A program made the position numbers and the translations under genes. DNA of 64,000 nt, from the NCBI GenBank assembly GCA_024500155.1, contig CM044858.1:1364001-1428000 (forward strand), given 5' to 3'. Below the pieces are notes generated by a model. The model saw only the letters and a list, made by a program, of their open reading frames with translations. It did not search any database and was not told where the DNA came from. This document shows positions 57,301 through 64,000 of the stretch, one piece after another (the stretch's first letter is position 1; every line of letters starts with the position of its first letter). Source of the stretch: Chenopodium formosanum (lineage: Eukaryota; Streptophyta; Magnoliopsida; Caryophyllales; Amaranthaceae).

Positions 57301-60300
57301 ACTTTTCGCCACCGGGCCCTAAAACCTAAAAATTCCTCAAAAGCGTGGATTATAGCCTTCAATTTTGTAATTCTTTTAACCAATTTCGCCCGGAAATAAA
57401 AATTTCCTAAATATTTACCATGGTCTGTAATACACTCCAAGAGTCCAATTAGGTTAGTGGAAATAGCCAATATGCCTTAAACGGTCATTTTACCCGTTCA
57501 CAACTTGAAATGATTTCGTAAAATCAAGCCTACTACGGACGTTACAGATAACATATAATGATCATATGTGGTTTCATACGAAATTATAAGACCCCGAGAT
57601 ATATCCTATAGAGTCTCAAGCTTTTCGCCACCGGACACTAAAAATTAACAATTTCCTCAAAAAGCGTGGATTATAGCCTTAGATTTTGTAAATTTTTGAC
57701 CTTTTTTCGCCCGGATTTAAAAATCGCTGAAAATTTTACCATGGTCCCTGATATCCTTCGGGAGTCAAATTGGGTCGGTGGAACCATCCAATATGCCCTT
57801 AAACGGTCAATTTACTCGTTCACAACTTGTACTGATTTAGTAAACTGAAGCCTACCACGGATGTTTATGACAACATATAATGATCATATGTGGTTTCAAA
57901 CGGCATTAAATGACCTCGAGATGTATCACTTAGGGTTTCAAGGCTTTTCGCCACCGTGCCCCGAAACCTCAAAATTTCCTCAAAAAGCGTGGATTATTGC
58001 CTTCAATTTCGTAATTTTTTACTTTTTGTCGCTCGGAAATAAAAATTGCCGAGATGTTTACCATGGTATCTAATACCCTCCAAGAGTCCAATTGGGTCGG
58101 TGGAACCATCTAATATGCTCTTAAACGGTCATTTTACCCGTTCACAACTTGAAGTGATTTCTTAAAATCAACCTTACCACGGACGTTTAAGACAACATAT
58201 AATGATCATATGTGGTTTCAAATGGAATCATATGACCCCGAGATGTATCCTTTCGAGTCTCTAGGCTTTTTAACACCAGACTCCGAAACCTCAAAATTTC
58301 CTCAAAAAGCGTGGATTATAGCCTTAGATTTTGTAATTTTTTGACCTTTTTTCGCTCGGAAATAAAAATTGTTTAAATTTTTACCATGGTCCTTAATATC
58401 CTCCGGGAGTCAAATTGGGTCGGTGGAACTATTCAATATGCCCTTAAACGCTCATTTTACCCGTCCACAACTTGTAGTGATTTCGTAAACTCAAGCATAC
58501 CACGGACGTTTATGAAAATATATAAAAATCATATATGCTTTAAAAAGTTATTATATGACCTAGAGATGTATCCCTTACGATTTCAAGTCTTTTCGCCACC
58601 GGGCCCCGAAACCTCGAAATTTCTCAAAAAGCTTGGATTATTGCTTTCAATTTTGTAAGTTTTTGACCATTTTTTGCCCGAAAATAAAAATTGCCGTGAT
58701 GTTAACCATGGTCCCTAATATCCTCCGAGAGTCAAATTGGATCGGTGGAACCATCTAATATGCCCTTAAACGATCATTTTACTCGATCACAACTTATAGT
58801 GATTTTGTAAACTGAAGCCAACCACGGACGTTTATGACAACATATAATGATCATATATGGTTTCAAATGGCATTAAATGACCCCGAGATGTATCCCTTAG
58901 GGTTTCAAGGCTTTTCGCCACCGGACCCTGAAAATTAACAATTTCCTCAAAAAGCGTGGATTATAGCCTTTAAATTTGTAATTTTTTGACTTTTTGTCGC
59001 TCAGAAATAAAAATTGCCGAGATGTTTACCATGGTCCCTAATACCCTCCAAGAGTCCAATTGGGTCGGTGGAACCATCTAATATGCCCTTAAACGGTCAT
59101 TTTACCCGTTCACAACTTGAATTGATTTCGTAAAATCAACCTTACCACGAACGTTTAAGACAACATATAATGATCATATGTGGCTTCAAATGGAATCATA
59201 TGACCCCGAGATGTATCCTTTAAGGTCTCTAGGCTTTTTGCCACCGGACTTCGAAACCTCAAAATTTTCTCAAAAAGCATGGATTATAGCCTTAGATTTT
59301 GTAATTTTTTGACCTTTTTTCGCCCGAAAATAAAAATCGCTGAAACGCTTACCATGGTCCCTAATATCCTTGGGGAGTCAAATTGGGTCGGTGGAACCAT
59401 CCAATATGCCCTTAAACGGTCATTTTACACGTTCACAACTTGAAGTGATTTCGTAAACTAAAGCCTACCATGGACGTTTGTGACAACATATAATGATTAT
59501 ATATGATTTCAAACAGTATTATATGACCTCGAGATGTATCCCTTAGGATTTCAAGTCTTTTCGCCACCAGGCCCGAAACCTCAAAATTCCTCAAAAACCG
59601 TGGATTATAGCTTTCAATTTTGTAATTTTTTGACCATTTTTCGCCCAGATATAAAAATTGCCGAGATATTTACCATGGTCCCTAATATCCTCCGAGAGTC
59701 AAATTAGATCGGTGGAACCATCCAATATGCCCTTAAACGATCATTTTACTCGTTCACAACTTGTAGTGATTTCGTAAACTGAAGCCTACCACGGACGTTT
59801 ATGACAACATATAATGATCATATGTGGTTTCAAACGGCATTAAATGACCCCGAGATGTATCCCTTAGGGTTTCAAGGCTTTTCGCCACCGGACCCTGAAA
59901 ATTAACAATTTCCTCAAAAAGCGTGGATTATAGCCTTCAAATTTATAATTTTTTGACTTTTTGTCGCTCGGAAATAAAAATTGCCAAGATATTTACCATG
60001 GTCCCTAATACCCTCCAAGAGTCCAATTAGGTCGGTGGAACCATCTAATATGCCCTTAAACGGTCATTTTACCCGTTCACAACTTGAAGTGATTTCGTAA
60101 AATCAACCTTACCACGGACGTTTAAGACAACATATAATTATCATATGTGGTTTCAAATGGAAGCATATGACCCCGAGATGTATCCTTTAGGGTTCATAGG
60201 CTTTTTGCCACCAGAGTTCGAAACCTCAAAATTTCCTCAAAAAGCATGGATTATAGCCTTAGATTTTGTAATTTTTTGACCTTTTTTCGCCCGAAACAAA

Positions 60301-61878
60301 AAATCGCTGAAATGTTTACCATGGTCCCTAATATCCTCGGGGAGTCAAATTGGGTCGGTGGAACCATCCAATATGCCTTTAAACGGTCATTTTACCCGTT
60401 CACAACTTGTAGTGATTTCGTAAACTCAAGTCTACCACGGAGTTTTATGAAAACATATAATGATTATATATGATTTCAAACAGTATTATATGACCTCGAG
60501 ATGTATCCCTTAGGATTTCTAGTCTTTTCGCCACTGGGCCCCAAAACCTCAAAATTCCTCAAAAACCGTGGATTATAGCTTTCAATTTTGTAATTTTAAA
60601 ACCATTTTTCGTCCGGAAATAAAAATTGCCGAGATGTTTACCATGGTCCCTAATATCCTTCGAGAGTCAAATTGGATCGGTGGAACCATCCAACATGCGC
60701 TTAAACGATCATTTTACTCGTTCACAACTTGTAGTGATTTCGTAAACTGAAGCCTGCCACGGACGTTTATGACAACATATTATGATCATATGTGATTTTA
60801 AACGGCATTAAATGAACCCGAGATGTATCCCTTAGGGTTTCAAGGCTTTTTGCCACCAGGCCCTGAAAATTAACAATTTCCTCAAAAAGCGTGGATTATA
60901 GACTTCAAATTTGTAATTTTTTGACTTTTTGTCGCTCGGAAATAAAAATTGCCGAGATGTTTACTATGGTCCCTTATACCAACCAAGAGTCCAATTGGGT
61001 CAGTGGAACCATCTAATATGCTCTTAAACGGTCATTTTACCCGTTCACAACTTGAAGTAATTTCGTAAAATCAACCTTACCACGGACGTTTAAGACAACA
61101 TATAATGATCATATATGGTTTCAAATGGAACCATATGACCCCGAGATGTATCCTTTAGGGTCCATAGGCTTTTTGCCACCGGACTCCGAAACCTCAAAAT
61201 TTCTCAAAAAGCGTGGATTATAGCCTTAGATTTTGTAATTTTTTGACCTTTTTTCGCCCGGAAATAAAAATTGCTGAAATGTTTACCATAGTCCTTAATA
61301 TCCCCGGGGAGTCAAATTGAGTCGGTGGAACCATTCAATATGCCCTTAAACGGTCATTTTATCCGTTCACAACTTGTAGTAATTTCGTAAACTCAAGCCT
61401 ACCACGAACCTTTATGACAACATATAATGATTATATATGCTTTCAAACGGTATTATTTGACCCCGAGATATATACCCTAGGGTCTTAACACCTTTCACCA
61501 CCAGGACTCGAAACCACAAAATTTTCTCAAAAAGCGTGGATTATTGTAGCCTTTAATTTTGTAATTTTTTGACCATTTTTCGTCAGAAAATAAAAATTGT
61601 CGAGATATTTACTATGGTCTCTAATACCCTCCAGGAGTCTAATTGGGTCGGTGGAACCGTCCAATATGCCCTTAAACGGTCATTTTACACGTTCACAATT
61701 TGAAGTGATTTTGCAAACTCAAGCCTACCACGAACGTTTATGATTATATATGATGATCATATATGGTTTCAAACGACATTGTATGACCCCGAGATTTACC
61801 CTTAGAGTCTCAAGACTTTTCGCCACCGGGCTTCGAAACCTCATAATTTCATCAAAACGGGTGGATCACAGTATTCAA
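54395..61878 (+). repeat. Satellite array, about 322-bp monomer
   Basis: About 23 head-to-tail monomers. Landmarks such as GACCCCGAGATGTATCCC and CCACGGACGTTTATGACAAC recur every 321-323 bases (e.g. 58881, 59204, 59527, 59848). Variant-specific landmarks recur every third monomer from about 58 kb on (AACCTTACCAC at 58170, 59138, 60105, 61073), a higher-order unit near 967 bp. Short open frames repeat because the monomer repeats; none is credible as a gene. Confidence 0.93.
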
Positions 61879-62731
61879 CTAGGTTAGTTCCCGTGCCATG
61901 CACGGTAATACTAAATACTTGTACTTATTATTAATTAAAACTAAAATTAATAATTAAAAAATACTATAACGATTTTTTTTTTAAAAAAATATACTATAAT
62001 AAATTAATTATGAAATAACTTGTTAGCTAGATAGATATTTACATACTCTTTCAAAAAAAAAAAAGATAGATATTTACATACACGTATTTGACAATATCTA
62101 TATATTTTATATTTCACTAACAAATTGGTATCATTTTTTTTTCTTCTTATTGACCAATGAATTTTGTAACACTGTGTACAACATATTTGACCCGTAAATA
62201 AATTTCTATTTTAAGTTTTTTTTTTGAAAATAAATTGGTGTTGTAATAAACGTACACTCATAAGTCATGACTCATATGTCTCATGTTAATTGTGCAACAA
62301 AAAAAATGTCACATATTAAGAATCCATTTTTTTCCTTAAATTTATGCTCCATCAGTAGTTGTTAATTTTTTTTGTGGAAGGTTATCAAATCTTTTATTAT
62401 AAGTAATTAATATTCTAATTACTTTCCTGGAGCTTCTAATATACAAAATTATTTTATAATAAATATTCAAAAAAATATATGTAATTATTGAAGTACATAA
62501 CACTATGTTTGGCAAAGATTATGTTGAAGTTTGAATTTTTTCTTTGCTTAAAATTATATAGTTGCCTACAATACATCAAATCTTTTATTTATGCATAAGT
62601 TTGTTATATTTTATTTTGTTTAAGATTTGTTTCTTAAATAGATTTTTTTAAAATAAAAAATAAAATCTAAGGGATACACCAGAAAATGACACGTGTCATT
62701 GCTGGTGTGTATTATACTATATAGTTATTGA
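61879..62731 (-). mobile_element. Non-autonomous Helitron inserted in the satellite
   Basis: 853 bp. On minus it starts TC (AATAACTATATAG...) and ends with hairpin CCGTGCATGGCACGG, then GAACTAAC, then CTAG. It lies between A and T as Helitrons require. Removing it joins ...TATTCAA and TTTTGTAATTTTTTG exactly as in the intact monomers, which fixes both boundaries. The interior is AT-rich, noncoding. Confidence 0.92.
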
Positions 62732-63620
62732 TTTTGTAATTTTTTGACCTTTTTTCGCCCGGAAATAAATATTGCCGAGATTTTTACCATGGTCCCTAAT
62801 ACCCTCCGGGAGTCCAATTGGGTTGGTGAACCATCCAATATGCCCTTAAACGTTCATTCTACCCGTTTACAACTTGTTGTGATTTCGTAAACTCAAGCAT
62901 ACCACGGACGTTTATGTCAATATATAATGATCATATATGGTTTTAAACGTCATTATATGACACCGCAATATATCCCCTAGGGTCTCAACACTTTTCTCCA
63001 CCGGCACATAAACCTCAAAATTTCCTCAAAAAGCGTGGATAGTCTTCTATTTTGTAATTTTTTGACGTTTTTTCGCCCGGAAACAAAAATTGCTGAGATA
63101 TTTCCCGTTTGCAACGATCACTGATTTCGTAATCTCAAGCCTACCACGAACATTTATGATAACATATAATGATCATATATGGTTTCAAACGGCATTATAT
63201 GACCCTGAGATAAATTTTTTAGGGTCTCAAGGCTTTTCGCTACAGGGCCCAAAACCCCAATATTTCTTCAAAAAGCTTGGATTGTAGCCTTCAATTTTGT
63301 AATTTTTTTTTTACCTTTTTTCACCCGAAAATAAAATTGCCGAGATGTTTACCACGTTCCTTAATACCCTCCGGGTGTCCAGTTGGATCGATGGAACCAT
63401 CCAATTTGCCCTTAAACGGTCAATTTACCCGTTCACAACTTGCATTGATTTTGTAAACTCAAGCATACCACGTACGTTTATAACAACATATAATGATCAT
63501 ATATGGTTTCAAACGGCATCATATGACCTCGAGATACATTTTCTAGGGTCTCAAAACTTTTTGCCACCGAACCCCGAAACCTCAAAATTTTCTCAAAAAG
63601 TGTGGATTATAGGCTTAGAT
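62732..63620 (+). repeat. Satellite array, right part
   Basis: Nearly three monomers continuing the array after the Helitron, more diverged; one carries a deletion near 63103 that removes most of its middle. Confidence 0.88.
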
Positions 63621-64000
63621 TGACATTATGCAAATAAACGGCTTAATGGGTGTATATTTGATCGTCACGTATCTCGTTCAAATGCATTTTATAAGCTCAT
63701 GAGATCAATAACGTTGTTGTTCCGATCCATGTTCCATCTTTGTAGAAGGAGGCACTCCATGCTTAGATATGATTTAAACAAATATTACATATGATTTCTT
63801 CAAAAGTTTTCAGACAAATATTTGTTTGGATTTCATCCGTGATAGATGGAGGAGGAAGATTTATGTCGATAACTCCACGGAATAATCAAAATTGGTTCAT
63901 GTTAGCCGACCCCACTTATTGGGATCAAGGCTTTGTGACTTCTTGATTACCAAAAGGAATTAGGCTAAGAAAATTAGAGTAAATGATTCTAAACGAATGC
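63621..64000 (+). mobile_element. Probable RTE-type LINE 3' end
   Basis: The stretch GTTAGCCGACCCCACTTATT followed by GGGATCAAGGCTTTGTG (63901-63937) matches the conserved 3' end that plant RTE-like LINEs typically carry (CCGACCCC, then GGGATAAGGCTTTG). Upstream sequence may be decayed ORF. Recognition is from memory of the motif; no TSD was seen. Confidence 0.5.

Noticed and set aside
55321..63623. Repeated plus-strand open frames in the satellite (MFTMVPNIL-type peptides)
   Set aside because: They recur only because the monomer recurs; 322 is not a multiple of three, there is no start or stop conservation and stops are frequent.

Overview
The window is nuclear DNA of a flowering plant, almost certainly a eudicot. 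Genes have GT-AG introns and plant-specific families (phytochrome-interacting bHLH, F-box/LRR, B3). Spacers are AT-rich and hold plant transposons of nearly every class. Caryophyllales is a guess only. No bacterial, organellar, rRNA, tRNA or CRISPR feature was seen.

Layout. 1-3.3 kb is the 5' end of a minus-strand Ty3/Gypsy retrotransposon (LTR, primer site, gag-protease). LINE fragments and a MITE follow. 6.8-14.3 kb is a minus-strand gene for a UNE10/PIF8/PIF7-type bHLH factor, rebuilt here from six exons (461 codons), with a SINE and two MITEs in its introns. 16.3-17.9 kb is a Ty1/Copia-type LTR. 19.5-39.5 kb is one giant Mutator-like element of about 20 kb, the most remarkable part of the window. 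41.0-45.3 kb is a plus-strand F-box/LRR gene. 47.6-48.6 kb is a non-autonomous Mutator-like element with perfect 9-bp target duplications. 50.0-51.0 kb holds nested Tourist and Stowaway MITEs. 51.2-53.1 kb is the SEC61-beta gene, with a perfect ER-stress element upstream of its TATA box. 54.0-63.6 kb is a satellite array of about 322-bp monomers with a three-monomer higher-order repeat, interrupted by a cleanly delimited Helitron. A probable RTE-type LINE 3' end closes the window.

The giant element has two long convergent genes, as in MuDR. A ULP1-like cysteine protease gene runs inward from the left end (plus strand, now broken). A FAR1-type MULE transposase gene runs inward from the right end (minus strand; five exons that join without a stop into 772 codons). 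Four short plus-strand genes sit inside the transposase introns: a B3-domain protein, two proteins of unknown function and an F-box-like protein. Nearly all its noncoding DNA is made of a degenerate unit with core TCAGGAATTA about every 20-25 bp, always in the same strand orientation. Two near-terminal blocks share 206-bp tandem repeats and form long direct repeats 17.1 kb apart.

All exon models come from reading splice sites and phase by eye. No homology search was run, so family calls rest on recognised motifs.
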